Origin: Ruminococcus sp.
GTDB lineage: Bacteria; Bacillota; Clostridia; Oscillospirales; Ruminococcaceae
Assembly: GCA_021770655.1 (NCBI GenBank)
Contig: JAETQO010000007.1
Span: 1 to 64,000, forward strand
DNA: 64,000 nt
Reading direction: 5' to 3'
Made by a program: the position numbers and the translations under genes
Shown: positions 1 to 9,726 of the stretch, in pieces
Position numbering within the stretch: the stretch's first letter is position 1
Layout of the letters: each line of letters opens with the position of its first letter
The notes under the pieces: model-generated
The model's input: only the letters and a program-made list of their open reading frames with translations
Database searches by the model: none
What the model was told of the DNA's origin: nothing

Positions 1-8
1 TTCTGTAG

Positions 9-37
9 TTGACCGTTTCACTCAACTACATTATATC
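9..37 (+). promoter_or_regulatory. SigA-type promoter upstream of the MoxR-type gene
   Basis: A -35 TTGACC and a -10 TATATC are separated by 17 bases. The gene start lies about 75 bases downstream. Consensus match only. Confidence 0.55.
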
Positions 38-111
38 ATATATACATTTTTAGCGAAAGCGCCTTTTTCATAACCACATTGGTGCCTTTCGCAGAAAGGC
101 GGATTATAATT

Positions 112-1638
112 ATGAATATTAAAGAAGCAAAACAACAGATTTTAAACGCTATCCAGGCTTACCTGATAAAGGACGAGTTCGGTGATTACCGTATCAGTAT
201 CGAACATCAGAGACCTGTGTTCCTGCTGGGTGCACCGGGTATCGGTAAAACTGCTATTATGGAGCAGATCGCTCAGGAAACGGGCGTAAGCCTTGTTACA
301 TATTCGATGTCGCATCACACCAGAGAATCTGCTCTGGGTCTGCCGGTCATCGTTCACAGAAATTATACCGGCGCAGACGTTCAGATCTCGGAATACACCA
401 TGAGTGAGATCGTGGCTACCCTTTACGACACTATCGAGGCAACGGGTATAAAAGAGGGAATACTCTTCCTTGATGAGATCAACTGCGTTTCCGAATCGCT
501 TGCGCCTGCAATGCTCCAGTTTTTGCAGTATAAGGTTTTCGGACTTCATCAGGTGCCGGCAGGTTGGGTAGTGGTTACGGCAGGTAACCCGCCGGAGTTC
601 AACAAATCGGTTTCCGAATTTGATATAGTAACTCTTGACCGTGTAAAGAGGGTAGAGTGCGAGCCTGATTTCGGCGTTTGGAAAGAGTATGCTTATTATG
701 CGGGCGTTCACCCAGCGATCATTTCCTATCTTGAACTTCATACCGATCACTATTATATGGTAGACGCCAGCGACAAGAATAATTATCGTTTTGTTACTGC
801 CAGAGGCTGGGAAGACCTGTCCGAGATGATGCAGCTTTATGAGGAGAGCGGAATCCTTGTGGATCATTCTCTTGTGGCTCAATATGTACAGAATCCTGAG
901 TTTTCAAAGTGCTTTGCCGAGTATTATGACAGATTTAACTATTACCGTGAGAAATACGACATTGATACGATACTTGAGGGCGGCATAACTCAGCAGAACA
1001 TTGCCGACGCTCAGACCGCCGGAACAGAAGAGGCTATTTCGCTTCTGAACCTGCTCATGGACGGTATCACCTTTACAATGAGAAGCTGTATTCAGATGGA
1101 GAAGATGATAAGGCTTATACACCCAAGAATGGAAGATATTCTTATAAAGATAAACAACGGTCTTTCATGCAGACAGACCATAAGCGAACATATTATGGAC
1201 TGTCAAAAGAGTCTGGATAAGGCTGTAAGAGCGAGAAATATTTCTCCGTCCAACAAGAAGATACAGCATTGGATACTGCATAACCTTGACGCTTACATCG
1301 ATAAGTGCACAAACGAGGGAAGAGATAACAAGAACCGCTGTACGGTAATTCTTCAGAACGCATTCAATAATCTGCTCCACGGTGCAAAGAATGTTACCGA
1401 GCAGGCTATGACTGGACTTAAATACGCTCTTGGTTTTATCGAGGCGGCATACGGTGCAGACAGTGAGGTAATGAAGAAGTTTATCGCTGAGCTGAAAGTC
1501 AACTGTCATACCACAAGCTTTATAAAGAAATACGGTTCCGAAGAGTATTACAGACTTGCAGGCGAGCCGGTTCAACAGCCGACCCATAATAACCTGTACG
1601 AACTTAATCTCACAGACTGTCTCAACGAACTGGAATAG
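112..1638 (+). CDS. MoxR-family AAA+ ATPase
   Basis: Cytoplasmic AAA+ ATPase of the MoxR/AAA_5 kind, 508 residues. Walker A GAPGIGKT is at about residues 40-47, Walker B LFLDEIN at 118-124, and a sensor-1 TAGNP at 156-160, all in the N-terminal third. The C-terminal 250 residues show no motif I know. The ATG at 112 is chosen because AAAGGCGG precedes it by about 9 bases; an upstream TTG at 79 has no ribosome site. MoxR ATPases usually act with a VWA-domain partner to remodel or mature other proteins, but no VWA gene is adjacent here, so the substrate is unknown. The gene ends immediately before two tandem R1 repeats. Confidence 0.85.
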   Translation: MNIKEAKQQILNAIQAYLIKDEFGDYRISIEHQRPVFLLGAPGIGKTAIMEQIAQETGVSLVTYSMSHHTRESALGLPVIVHRNYTGADVQISEYTMSEIVATLYDTIEATGIKEGILFLDEINCVSESLAPAMLQFLQYKVFGLHQVPAGWVVVTAGNPPEFNKSVSEFDIVTLDRVKRVECEPDFGVWKEYAYYAGVHPAIISYLELHTDHYYMVDASDKNNYRFVTARGWEDLSEMMQLYEESGILVDHSLVAQYVQNPEFSKCFAEYYDRFNYYREKYDIDTILEGGITQQNIADAQTAGTEEAISLLNLLMDGITFTMRSCIQMEKMIRLIHPRMEDILIKINNGLSCRQTISEHIMDCQKSLDKAVRARNISPSNKKIQHWILHNLDAYIDKCTNEGRDNKNRCTVILQNAFNNLLHGAKNVTEQAMTGLKYALGFIEAAYGADSEVMKKFIAELKVNCHTTSFIKKYGSEEYYRLAGEPVQQPTHNNLYELNLTDCLNELE

Positions 1639-1643
1639 TTTTT

Positions 1644-1855
1644 TAACTCGGGTCGATAGGTACTTCAAGGATTTACGACTCAGCCCGAAGACCTCGCTTG
1701 TGTGGTCTTTTCCATAGCATTAAACCGTACATAGTCCGTTTGGTGGTTTTTAATTCGGGTCGATAGGTACTTCAAGGATTTACGACTCCGCCCGAAGACC
1801 TCGCTTGCAGAGGCTTTTCCATAGCATTAAACCGTACATAGTCCGTTTGGTGCGT
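1644..1855 (+). repeat. Two tandem R1 dispersed repeats
   Basis: Two near-identical units of about 105 bases lie head to tail (1644-1749 and 1750-1855). Each begins near TTAATTCGGGTCG, carries the core AGGTACTTCAAGG, then CAGCCCGAAGACC, and ends near ACCGTACATAGTCCG. TTCGGG and CCCGAA at the two sides of the core can pair. The same module recurs at 2066, 5640, 13724, 18473, 19870, 20045 and 22737 in this window. Confidence 0.9.
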
Positions 1856-1929
1856 TTAACAAAATTATATTGATATGTGTTTAAATTAATGGAACAGACG
1901 AAGTATATTTTCGTCTGTTCCATTTTTAA

Positions 1930-2171
1930 TATTGATTTGGTGGAATGAGGAATTGTTGGCAAAGACGGAACGGTGTTGAGAATAACATTATGAACTACAG
2001 GGAAGGCTGTCGAGCACGCCAGCCCCTACAATTCATTTGAGCCTTGAAACAACATAGTGGAATAACAACCAAACGGACTATGTACGGTTTAATGCTATGG
2101 AAAAGCCTCTGCAAGCGAGGTCTTCGGGCGGAGTAGTTACTTCCGGAAGTACCTATCGACCCGAATTAAAA
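1930..2171 (-). repeat. R1 dispersed repeat, long form, overlapping the 3' end of the deacetylase gene
   Basis: An inverted R1 core at 2066-2171 is preceded by an extension at 1930-2065 that starts GAATGAGGAATTGTTGGC and is shared with 5495 and 19637. The TTAATTCGGGTCGATAGG end of the repeat lies inside the downstream minus-strand gene and encodes its last residues. Together with the tandem R1 pair at 1644, this accounts for most of the spacer 1639-2136. Confidence 0.85.
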
Positions 2172-3009
2172 GAGAAGAGTCGAGACCGGAGCGGTTGTAG
2201 CGGTTGAGGTTGTAAAGACAGGACTCGTCGCCCTTTACTATGTAGTTCACCTTTTCCTCTACGCCGAGACTTGCTTCAAAGCCCATGTTTTTTACAAGCC
2301 GCCTTGCGCTTTCGCAGTGTATTCCGAACGGGTAGGTATAGACGTTCGGCTTGAAACCGCAGTATTCGTTGCAAAGATTCTGAACCTTTGTGGTATCATT
2401 GAGAAATATACGGCGGTAGTCCTCATAGGTCTCTCCGTCAAGCTGGCTCACGCCGCGTCTGCCGTCAAGGTTGTGCATATCATAGGAGTGATTGCATATC
2501 TCTACCAGTCCGCTGTCCCGAAGTTCGCTTATGTCCTGCCAGTCGAGATAGGAGTATGCAGGGTTCGGCTCTGCCTCTTCGCAGGCGGCGTCGGTGTACG
2601 AGCCTACGATTGAAACAGTTGCTTTGAAGTTGTATTTTTTCAACAGAGGCAGAAGGTAGGTCTTGTAGTTGTATGTGCCGTCGTCAAAGGTTAGGATTAC
2701 GGGCTTTTTGGGCAGTTCTCCGCCGTATTTAACATATCTGATAAGATCGTTTATGAATACCGGAGTGTATCCGTTGTTTTTCAGGTATATTATATCCTTT
2801 TCAAGCTCAATGGGCGTGATGACGTATTCTCCTGTGCGGCTTTCGTCCTTTATTATGCTGTGGTACATTATTATCGGTACGCATTTGCCTTGCTTTTCGG
2901 AGCTTTCCTCCGCTACGGCACGAAGTGACATTGCCGCCGTTACAATAGCGATCACCGCCGCTAATATGCACAGCAAGGTTTTCTTTCTGAGTTTCAGACT
3001 TATAAACAT
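2137..3009 (-). CDS. Membrane-anchored polysaccharide deacetylase (NodB domain)
   Basis: Predicted extracytoplasmic carbohydrate esterase family 4 enzyme of 290 residues that would remove acetyl groups from peptidoglycan, chitin or xylan-type sugars; the substrate cannot be read from sequence. A basic start and hydrophobic stretch at residues 11-30 form an uncleaved signal anchor. The metal-binding TFDDG is at 107-111 and the second NodB motif NHSYDMH at 173-179. GGGGGA lies 8 bases before the ATG. The C terminus is unusual: the residues after Leu-Leu-Ile (RVDRYFRK and stop) are encoded by the end of an R1 repeat, so the original tail was replaced or extended by the repeat. The catalytic core appears complete. 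Confidence 0.85.
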   Translation of the reverse strand: MFISLKLRKKTLLCILAAVIAIVTAAMSLRAVAEESSEKQGKCVPIIMYHSIIKDESRTGEYVITPIELEKDIIYLKNNGYTPVFINDLIRYVKYGGELPKKPVILTFDDGTYNYKTYLLPLLKKYNFKATVSIVGSYTDAACEEAEPNPAYSYLDWQDISELRDSGLVEICNHSYDMHNLDGRRGVSQLDGETYEDYRRIFLNDTTKVQNLCNEYCGFKPNVYTYPFGIHCESARRLVKNMGFEASLGVEEKVNYIVKGDESCLYNLNRYNRSGLDSSLLIRVDRYFRK

Positions 3010-3357
3010 AACTTTTCCCCCGTATTTGTTTTTAGACGATACCGTATGATCATTGTCGGTATCGCTTGATACGCTTCCTTTGTATAATTCTATGCCGGTT
3101 TTGGCGAATAATTACTGACATTTCCGCATTAAAACAGCGTTAAAGATTGCGCGGCGTGCCGCAAAACAATGGTCTTACTCTTAAATATTTCACAGCAAAA
3201 TCCAAAAAAAACTGCCTGCGGTACTTGAAATATTTGTGCAAATATGATATACTTATATTCAGGTAATACCATGTCATGACGTGAAGACGTGGATTGAAAC
3301 AGAACTTGCTATGATTTTTATCTGCCGTTATTTATTAAGACTGGGGGAATTATATAA
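3010..3357. other. Divergent spacer between deacetylase and chemoreceptor genes
   Basis: No gene is seen here. It contains the chemoreceptor promoter (3225-3253) and, in the expected transcript, a single CRISPR-repeat-like 30-base stretch at 3271-3300 ending GTGGATTGAAAC. No second copy or spacer array follows. Confidence 0.5.
3225..3253 (+). promoter_or_regulatory. SigA-type promoter of the chemoreceptor gene
   Basis: TTGAAA and TATACT are separated by exactly 17 bases. The leader to the ATG is about 100 bases long. Confidence 0.65.
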
Positions 3358-5481
3358 ATGAAAACTTTACGTTCAAAGCTTCTCATCGCTATGCTTTCCG
3401 TGGCGGCGGCTATCACCTTGCTTTTGAGCGCGGTCTCGGTGTACTTTATAGATACATCTGCAAAGGATACCTTGAAAAATACTGTGGAACCGCTGACGGT
3501 TCAGGCTACGAAGAATTTTGACGCCGTTATTACTTCTTACACCAATAACCTGGTCATTACGGTCCGGTCGGACTCTTTCAAGAACGCCGCTTCCGAAGAA
3601 AAGAAGCTTGATATTCTGAAACAGAATTTTTCCGATAATTCAAATACATACTTTACCTTCACTATTTTCGACAGTGACGGTATCGTTCTTGTTAGCGATG
3701 ATATGAATATAGCCGGTTCTATAGAGAAAAAACATATTCAGGCCGCCGCTCAGAGAACTGCGGCATACCTTACGGAGTTTTATAATTTCAACGGTAAGAG
3801 ATATTTTACCATTCTTGTTTCAGGAGATACTGTCGGCGGTAAGAAAAACGTGGGCGCTATAACGATCGAGGCGTCTATGCTCAACAGCCTGCTCAACGAA
3901 TATGCTTTTGGTAAGAGCGGTTATGTTTATCTGGTCGGCTCAGACGGAGATATTCTGCTCCACAAGGACATGGATAAGGCTCTTAAGGGAGCGAACGCTA
4001 TCGAGCTTGGCAAGAACGATTCTGAGTATAAGGACGTTTCTGAGGCTGTAAAGGAAATGCTGAAAAGCGACAGCGGCACTACGGAATATGAGCTGAACGG
4101 AAATAATTACATAGTAGGTTATTTTTCTTCCGATTATTTTGACGGCACTGTCGTAATGGTAACGAACATTGACGACTTTACCACTGCAAGCGCCAGCGCG
4201 CTGAAAAACATCATAATTCTGGGTGTTGTCGTAATGGGAATTACGGTTATCGTTTCTCTGCTTTTTGCAAAGAGGATAACAAAGCCTATTATTTCAACTA
4301 CCCACCGCCTGAGGGCTCTGGCTCAGGGCAATTTGACAGATCCTGTGGACGTTTGGTACTCCAAGGACGAGTTGGGCGTGCTTTCAAACTCCCTTGAGGA
4401 AACTATCGTTTCCCTCCGACAGTATATCAATCTTATCACTGTTGCGCTTACACAGATCTCCGAGGGCAACCTTTGTCACAGAATGGAAGGCACTTTCAAG
4501 GGCGACTTCTATAAGATAAAGAGTACATTCAATGAGATTCTTGATTCCCTGTCCGATACCTTTGCCTCTATAAATCTTTCTGCCGAGCAGGTAAACTCCG
4601 GAGCGATTCAGGTATCCAATTCGGCGCAGGCGGTTTCGCAGGGTTCAACTCAGCAGGCATCAGCGATCGAAGAACTTTCAGCAACTCTGGGCGATGTTTC
4701 AAAGCAGATAACCCAGAACTCCGCAGACGCTAAGAACGCTTACAATATCGTTTCGCAGAACACCGAGGCTGTTGATAACTGTAATACCGATATGAGCAAA
4801 ATGCTCAATGCAATGAACGCTATACACACAGCCTCAGACGAAATTTCCAAGATCATCAAGGTAATTGACGAGATCTCGTTCCAGACCAACATACTTGCTC
4901 TTAACGCGGCTGTAGAGGCGGCGAGAGAGGGCTCAAAGGGATTCGGCGTAGTTGCGGATGAAGTAAGACGTCTTGCTTCACGTTCGGCAGAGGCGGCAAA
5001 GCAGACTGCTTCGCTTATTGAAAATCAGGCGGCGGCTGTTGCAAAGGGTTCACAGATCGCAGAAGAAACGGCTACGTCACTTAACGAGATCGTTGACAAG
5101 TCCAATACTATCAGAGGTCTTGTCAAGAATATTTCGGACGCCTCCGAGGCTCAGGCTGAGGCTATCGTTCAGGTAAACACGGGAGTAGACCAGATCTCCG
5201 CAGTCGTTTCGGCAAATACTTCGACAGCGGTTGGTTCGGCTTCTGCAAGCGAGGAGCTTTCAAGCCAGTCGCTCATACTCAAGAACATGATCGCAAGATT
5301 CAAGCTTGGCGATTCCGGAGAGAGAAAGGACAGCAAGGTTTCAAGATATTCATACATTGACGATGAGCCGGAGGACGATGTTCCTGCCGTTGCCGATTTC
5401 GACGAGACTGAGAAGTCTGAGGAGAATATTCTTGACGATCAGCAGGAATTTACAAGTTTCAGCGAAGACGATAAGTATTAG
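3358..5481 (+). CDS. Methyl-accepting chemotaxis protein
   Basis: Transmembrane chemoreceptor of 707 residues that would signal to CheA/CheW. A first membrane helix lies at about residues 8-30. A Cache-like extracellular sensor follows to about 280, then a second helix at about 283-303, a HAMP linker, and a long helical signalling domain. The conserved hairpin tip [20 protein letters not shown], followed by a [13 protein letters not shown] segment, is diagnostic. The C terminus is acidic and lacks an obvious CheR/CheB pentapeptide. GGGGGAAT precedes the ATG. A phosphofructokinase follows and no che genes are adjacent. The ligand is unknown; Cache domains often bind small organic molecules. 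Confidence 0.95.
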   Translation: MKTLRSKLLIAMLSVAAAITLLLSAVSVYFIDTSAKDTLKNTVEPLTVQATKNFDAVITSYTNNLVITVRSDSFKNAASEEKKLDILKQNFSDNSNTYFTFTIFDSDGIVLVSDDMNIAGSIEKKHIQAAAQRTAAYLTEFYNFNGKRYFTILVSGDTVGGKKNVGAITIEASMLNSLLNEYAFGKSGYVYLVGSDGDILLHKDMDKALKGANAIELGKNDSEYKDVSEAVKEMLKSDSGTTEYELNGNNYIVGYFSSDYFDGTVVMVTNIDDFTTASASALKNIIILGVVVMGITVIVSLLFAKRITKPIISTTHRLRALAQGNLTDPVDVWYSKDELGVLSNSLEETIVSLRQYINLITVALTQISEGNLCHRMEGTFKGDFYKIKSTFNEILDSLSDTFASINLSAEQVNSGAIQVSNSAQAVSQGSTQQASAIEELSATLGDVSKQITQNSADAKNAYNIVSQNTEAVDNCNTDMSKMLNAMNAIHTASDEISKIIKVIDEISFQTNILALNAAVEAAREGSKGFGVVADEVRRLASRSAEAAKQTASLIENQAAAVAKGSQIAEETATSLNEIVDKSNTIRGLVKNISDASEAQAEAIVQVNTGVDQISAVVSANTSTAVGSASASEELSSQSLILKNMIARFKLGDSGERKDSKVSRYSYIDDEPEDDVPAVADFDETEKSEENILDDQQEFTSFSEDDKY

Positions 5482-5494
5482 GTGAAATGAGGAA

Positions 5495-5734
5495 TGAGGA
5501 GTGAGGAATGAGGAATTGTTGACAAATGCGGAATATTGTGCAGGAATAACAATACGGACTACGGGTTTAACGGGACGACGAGGACGCCGTCCCCTACAAA
5601 GCGGTTACAGCCAAGTTGCAGAAGAACAACCAGACGGACAAAGTACGGTTTAATGCTATGTTCGGTTTACGACCAACCAAGTCTTCGGGCTGAGTCGTAC
5701 CCTTACGAAGTACCTTGCACCCCGAATTAAAAAG
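5495..5734 (-). repeat. R1 dispersed repeat, long form
   Basis: The copy contains the GAATGAGGAATTGTTG extension followed by the inverted R1 core. It ends CCCGAATTAAAAAG directly against the ribosome-binding site of the phosphofructokinase gene. It fills the whole spacer between the chemoreceptor and that gene, so the gene's mRNA leader probably includes it. Confidence 0.85.
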
Positions 5735-5746
5735 AAAGGATTGATT

Positions 5747-6823
5747 ATGATGAAGAGAAGGATTGGAATTCTTACCAGCGGAGGAGATTGTCCGGGACTT
5801 AACGCTACTATCAGAGGCGTTGCAAAGGCTTGCTATGAAAAATTCGGCGACGATGTTCAGATCGTCGGAATTGAGGACGGGTATTTCGGCCTTATAAACA
5901 ACCAGTGCAAGGAAATGACGCAGTCTGATTTTTCGGGCATTCTTACAACAGGCGGAACTATCTTCGGAACTAAGAGAACTCCTTTCAAGAAAATGCAGGT
6001 CATTGAGGAGGATAACGTTGATAAGGTCAAGGCTATGAAGGATACCTACAAAAAGCAGAAGCTTGACTGCCTGCTTACTCTGGGCGGAAACGGTACTCAC
6101 AAGACCGCAAATCTTCTTTCAAGCGAGGGACTTAATGTTATCGGCCTTCCTAAGACTATTGACAACGACATATGGGGCACAAGCGTGACCTTTGGTTTCC
6201 ATACTGCGGTGGATACTGCAACGGACGTTATCGACAGACTTCATTCTACTGCGAATTCCCACGGCAGAATACTTGTTGCTGAGATAATGGGCAACAAGGC
6301 GGGCTGGCTTACGCTTTATTCGGGTATTGCCGGCGGAGCTGATATGATAGTTATTCCTGAGATACCCTACGATATTGAAAAGCTTGCCGCCGCCTGCGAA
6401 AAGAGAGAGTCCAAGGGATTTTCAATTTTGGCGGTTGCAGAGGGTGCGTTCGATGCGAACGAGGCCAAAATGAAGAAAAAGGAGAGAGCGAGAGTTCGTG
6501 CAGAGCAGGGAATCACTACTGCTACGGCAAGGATTGCAAAGCAGATAGAAGAGCTTACCGGCAGAGAAACAAGAGTATGTATTCCCGGTCATATGCTCAG
6601 AGGCGGAAGCCCGTCGGCATACGACAGAGTTCTTGCAACAAAGTTCGGCGTACACGCGGCGGAGCTTATTGAAAAGGAAAAGTACGGATATGCGGTTGCA
6701 ATGATAAACGAGGTCGTTTCTGAAAATCCTCTTTCGGAGGTTGCGGGAAAGACGAAATTTGTTCCTGCAGATCATCAGCTTGTTCAGACGGCAAAGTCTC
6801 TGGGCGTTGCGTTCGGCGATTGA
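5747..6823 (+). CDS. pfkA: 6-phosphofructokinase (group III / mixed-substrate type)
   Basis: Glycolytic enzyme that phosphorylates fructose 6-phosphate to the 1,6-bisphosphate in the cytoplasm, 358 residues. The N-terminal GILTSGGDCPGLN and the catalytic TIDNDI are present. The donor-binding loop reads GGNGT where ATP enzymes have GGDGS, and the residue before TIDND is Lys (PKTIDND), a feature of pyrophosphate-using enzymes. ATP or pyrophosphate use is therefore open. AAAGGA lies 6 bases before the ATG at 5747; a second ATG follows at 5750. The leader is an R1 repeat. It is followed by a hairpin terminator shared with the convergent PHP gene. Confidence 0.9.
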   Translation: MMKRRIGILTSGGDCPGLNATIRGVAKACYEKFGDDVQIVGIEDGYFGLINNQCKEMTQSDFSGILTTGGTIFGTKRTPFKKMQVIEEDNVDKVKAMKDTYKKQKLDCLLTLGGNGTHKTANLLSSEGLNVIGLPKTIDNDIWGTSVTFGFHTAVDTATDVIDRLHSTANSHGRILVAEIMGNKAGWLTLYSGIAGGADMIVIPEIPYDIEKLAAACEKRESKGFSILAVAEGAFDANEAKMKKKERARVRAEQGITTATARIAKQIEELTGRETRVCIPGHMLRGGSPSAYDRVLATKFGVHAAELIEKEKYGYAVAMINEVVSENPLSEVAGKTKFVPADHQLVQTAKSLGVAFGD

Positions 6824-6839
6824 TACAAACGTAAAATAA

Positions 6840-6873
6840 AACCTGGGAAGAGTGGTTCTTCTCAGGTTTTTTT
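6840..6873. terminator. Bidirectional terminator
   Basis: A hairpin AACCTG...CAGGTT is followed by a run of seven T, with A-rich sequence on the other side. It lies between two convergent genes. Confidence 0.8.
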
Positions 6874-6883
6874 CGCCCCATAG

Positions 6884-7744
6884 CTATTCTATTTTCAGAA
6901 AAACAGGCTTTCGTTCTTTGAAATATGTGAGATACTCGAATCCTGCCGCTTTAGCAAGCTCTGCGCCCTCGGCTATGCCTTTACCGATGTCCTCCGCACA
7001 GTGGGCGTCTGAGCCGAGCGTGAGTATCTTTCCGCCAAGACTTCTGTAAAGCTTGACGTACTCAAGGTCGGGCAATGGTTTGCCGTATTTCTGGCGATAG
7101 CCTGAGGTGTTGATCTCTATGCCTTTTCCGTTTGAAATAAGTGTACAAAAAATCTCCCTGATAATATCTTCGTAACGGGAAAGATCGATCGGTATTTTAC
7201 AGTCGCCCTCAATGTACCTCAGCGGATAGGTCAAATGCCCCAGAACGTCAAATTTTCCCCATTTGCACATCTCAAGTACCTGCGTAAAATATTCGTTCAG
7301 TAAAGCGTGTATTTCACATGTGTCCAATTTATCGTACTCTATCCAGTAGAAATCGTCACGGCCTTTGTTCTGATGATGAGAGCCGATTATAAAATCAAGG
7401 CGTTTGTCCGCCGCAATAAGTTCGGCTTTCGGCAGATACTGCAAGGGCTGTCCAAGCTCTATTCCGCAGAGAAGGTTTATCCTGTCGGAGAATTTTTCCT
7501 TTGCTGCAGTCTGAGCATCGATACTTTTCAGCGCGTATTCTCCTGCACCGTACATATCCACGTCTTTCATTTCTGATGGATTGCCGTAATGCTCCGCCTT
7601 GTGCCAGAAATTGCAGTCGCAGTGATCGGTTACGGCAAACGCCGCAAGCCCAAGCGTTTCGGCTTTTTTCAGCGATTCTTCCACCGCGCCTTTTCCGTCC
7701 GGCGAAAATCCCGTATGCGTGTGCAGATCGATAAGCGTTTTCAT
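6884..7744 (-). CDS. PHP-domain phosphoesterase (histidinol-phosphatase-like)
   Basis: Metal-dependent phosphoesterase of 286 residues. It opens with DLHTHTGFSPDGKG and carries the DHCD, GSHH, GHLTYP and GSDAH metal-ligand motifs of the PHP superfamily. It most resembles HisK-type histidinol-phosphate phosphatases, but no histidine biosynthesis genes are adjacent, so a different phosphoester is possible. The start is the ATG at 7744 because the PHP motif begins six residues later; the longer open frame upstream has no domain. The gene runs in the same direction as the UPF0210 gene just upstream and may share its transcript. Confidence 0.85.
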   Translation of the reverse strand: MKTLIDLHTHTGFSPDGKGAVEESLKKAETLGLAAFAVTDHCDCNFWHKAEHYGNPSEMKDVDMYGAGEYALKSIDAQTAAKEKFSDRINLLCGIELGQPLQYLPKAELIAADKRLDFIIGSHHQNKGRDDFYWIEYDKLDTCEIHALLNEYFTQVLEMCKWGKFDVLGHLTYPLRYIEGDCKIPIDLSRYEDIIREIFCTLISNGKGIEINTSGYRQKYGKPLPDLEYVKLYRSLGGKILTLGSDAHCAEDIGKGIAEGAELAKAAGFEYLTYFKERKPVFLKIE

Positions 7745-7805
7745 TTTCTCACTTTCCCTATTAAAACAGCGGCAGAAAAAGCATTCCGCCGCCGATTTTT
7801 GACTG

Positions 7806-9161
7806 TTAGTTTTTAAGCGAATGGAGCGGTGCAGGGATCTGTCCGCCGCGGTTGATGAACTTAGAGGGAGATTCCTTTTTAAGCGGCATAACAGGACCAC
7901 AGCCGAAAAGTCCGCCCCAGTCAAGCTCGTCGCCAACGTCCTTGCCGATAGCCGGGATAACTCTCACCGCTGTAGTTTTGTTGTTTACCATTCCGATAGC
8001 CGCTTCGTCGGCGATGATAGCGGAAATGGTATCAGGCTCGGTGTCGCCGGGAATAACTATCATATCAAGACCAACGGAGCAAACCGCAGTCATTGCCTCA
8101 AGCTTTTCAATGCAGAGCGCACCGCTCTTTGCGGCGTCGATCATACCTGCGTCCTCCGATACGGGAATAAACGCACCCGACAGTCCGCCTATTCTGGAGC
8201 AAGCCATTACGCCGCCTTTTTTAACAGCGTCGTTGAGCAGAGCAAGCGCCGCCGTAGTTCCGTGAGTGCCGCACTTTTCAAGTCCGATCTCCTCAAGAAT
8301 ATGTGCGACCGAATCGCCTACAGCCGGAGTCGGAGCAAGGGAAAGGTCAACGATACCGAAAGGAACGCCAAGACGCTTTGATGCCGTTGTTCCCACAAGC
8401 TGTCCCACTTTTGTGATCTTATATGAGATCTCCTTTATGACGTCGGAGATCTTTGTTATGTCTGCGTCGGGATATTTCCTCAGAGCCGCTCTTACAACGC
8501 CCGGACCTGAAACGCCTACGTTTATCATACATTCCGGCTCGCCCACTCCGTGGAAAGCGCCCGCCATAAACGGGTTGTCCTCAACGGCGTTGCAGAATAC
8601 AACAAGCTTTGCCGCGCCGAAGCAAGCGGAATCCACAGTTTTTTCCGCACATTCCTTGACTACGCCGCCCATCATTTTGCAGGCGTCAAGGTTTATGCCT
8701 GTTTTGGTAGAACCGATATTTACCGAGGAGCAGACCCTTTCCGTTGTGGCAAGAGCCTCCGGAATGGACTTTATAAGCTCGATATCGCCGGCGGAAAAAC
8801 CCTTTGGAACAAGTGCGGTATAGCCGCCGATAAGGTTCACGCCGACGTCCTTAGCCGCTCTGTCCATAGCGTGAGCGAACTTGACCGGCGAACATTTGCA
8901 GGCGGCGGAAACGATAGCGATAGGAGTAACGGAAATTCTCTTGTTTATGATAGGTATACCGAATTCCTTTTCTATCTGTTCGCCGACCTCTACGAGGCGG
9001 GCCGCCTTTGCGGTGATTTTCTTATAGACCTTCTCACAGGCAGCGTCGATGTCACTGTCGATACAATCGAGGAGCGAAATGCCCATTGTGATAGTACGAA
9101 TGTCAAGACAGTCGTCCTGAATCATTCGTATAGTTTCCAATACGTCATATGTATTAATCAT
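7806..9161 (-). CDS. UPF0210 (PFL-family) protein
   Basis: Full-length 451-residue member of the UPF0210/DUF711 family, soluble, with the family's N-terminal block around [14 protein letters not shown]. Members are almost always paired with a small UPF0237 ACT protein, as here, where the two genes are 18 bases apart. The biochemical role is unknown to me; the ACT partner suggests amino-acid or small-molecule responsive control. Confidence 0.9.
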   Translation of the reverse strand: MINTYDVLETIRMIQDDCLDIRTITMGISLLDCIDSDIDAACEKVYKKITAKAARLVEVGEQIEKEFGIPIINKRISVTPIAIVSAACKCSPVKFAHAMDRAAKDVGVNLIGGYTALVPKGFSAGDIELIKSIPEALATTERVCSSVNIGSTKTGINLDACKMMGGVVKECAEKTVDSACFGAAKLVVFCNAVEDNPFMAGAFHGVGEPECMINVGVSGPGVVRAALRKYPDADITKISDVIKEISYKITKVGQLVGTTASKRLGVPFGIVDLSLAPTPAVGDSVAHILEEIGLEKCGTHGTTAALALLNDAVKKGGVMACSRIGGLSGAFIPVSEDAGMIDAAKSGALCIEKLEAMTAVCSVGLDMIVIPGDTEPDTISAIIADEAAIGMVNNKTTAVRVIPAIGKDVGDELDWGGLFGCGPVMPLKKESPSKFINRGGQIPAPLHSLKN

Positions 9162-9179
9162 TTTGCAGAAATCCTCTCG

Positions 9180-9449
9180 TTAAATGTGGTGCATACAGTT
9201 GAAAATATCCTCGTGCATGGTATGGATCTTGACGCCCATATCTTCGCCGAGGGCGGTCAAGCCGTCCGACATTGAAGCGAAGTCCGAATTAAGCTTGGAA
9301 ATATCGACAAGCATTATCATTGCAAACAGATCCTGTAAAACAGACTGTGTGACCTCGATGACGTTTGCATTATATTCAGCGCATTTTGTACTAACCTTAG
9401 CAAGGATACCTACGGCGTCCTTACCGATAACCGTAACAACTGCTCTCAT
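9180..9449 (-). CDS. UPF0237 ACT-domain protein
   Basis: Small ACT-domain protein of 89 residues that starts MRAVVTVIGKDAVGI and continues through one ACT fold. ACT domains bind amino acids and control partner proteins. The ATG at 9449 is chosen because the ACT fold begins directly there and AGGCTGG lies upstream; the longer frame to 9578 crosses the promoter. It is the first gene of a two-gene operon with the UPF0210 gene. Confidence 0.9.
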   Translation of the reverse strand: MRAVVTVIGKDAVGILAKVSTKCAEYNANVIEVTQSVLQDLFAMIMLVDISKLNSDFASMSDGLTALGEDMGVKIHTMHEDIFNCMHHI

Positions 9450-9488
9450 TATTATAAACCAGCCTTTCATATTTGAATATATATTTAC

Positions 9489-9517
9489 ATTATAGCACAT
9501 AACCTTTGCTTTGCCAA
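9489..9517 (-). promoter_or_regulatory. SigA-type promoter of the UPF0237-UPF0210 operon
   Basis: On the minus strand TTGGCA and TATAAT are separated by 17 bases, about 40 bases before the UPF0237 start. Confidence 0.75.
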
Positions 9518-9568
9518 TAGCAATAATTATAAACATTTTATTAACGGCGTTCTTCGGTACTTTAGCAT

Positions 9569-9663
9569 AAGGCAACACTGCACAACTACCGCCTAACGGC
9601 TTTGTGCACGTCTAACTTGCCAATTTTCCGTTATCTTGCACACAATAGTTGTGCGGTGTTACC
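9569..9663. repeat. R2 MITE-like inverted repeat, short form
   Basis: A 95-base unit has terminal inverted repeats AAGGCAACACTGCACAACT and its complement ending GTTGTGCGGTGTTACC. The internal part (ACCGCCTAACGGCTTTG, then CTAACTTGCCAATTTTCC) recurs at 18845, 43706 and 63498. It has no coding capacity. It resembles a non-autonomous transposable element. Confidence 0.85.
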
Positions 9664-9667
9664 ATAA

Positions 9668-9705
9668 CAAAATCGGGAACGCTCCGAAAAGCGTTCCCGA
9701 TGCCC
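9668..9705 (-). terminator. Terminator of the EF-G-like gene
   Basis: A perfect 12-base stem (9672-9683 with 9690-9701) around a six-base loop, followed on the minus strand by TTTTG. Confidence 0.85.
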
Positions 9706-9726
9706 TGTCATAATTCTGTAATAAGC

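Noticed and set aside
1780-1962. Small open frames in R1 repeats (also near 5536)
   Set aside because: They are produced by the repeat sequence in chance frames and have no ribosome sites.
3271-3300. Possible CRISPR array
   Set aside because: Only one repeat-like unit, no second copy, no cas genes in the window.
7821-8823. Long plus-strand open frames opposite the UPF0210 gene
   Set aside because: Antisense shadows of a well-conserved gene with GC-biased third positions.
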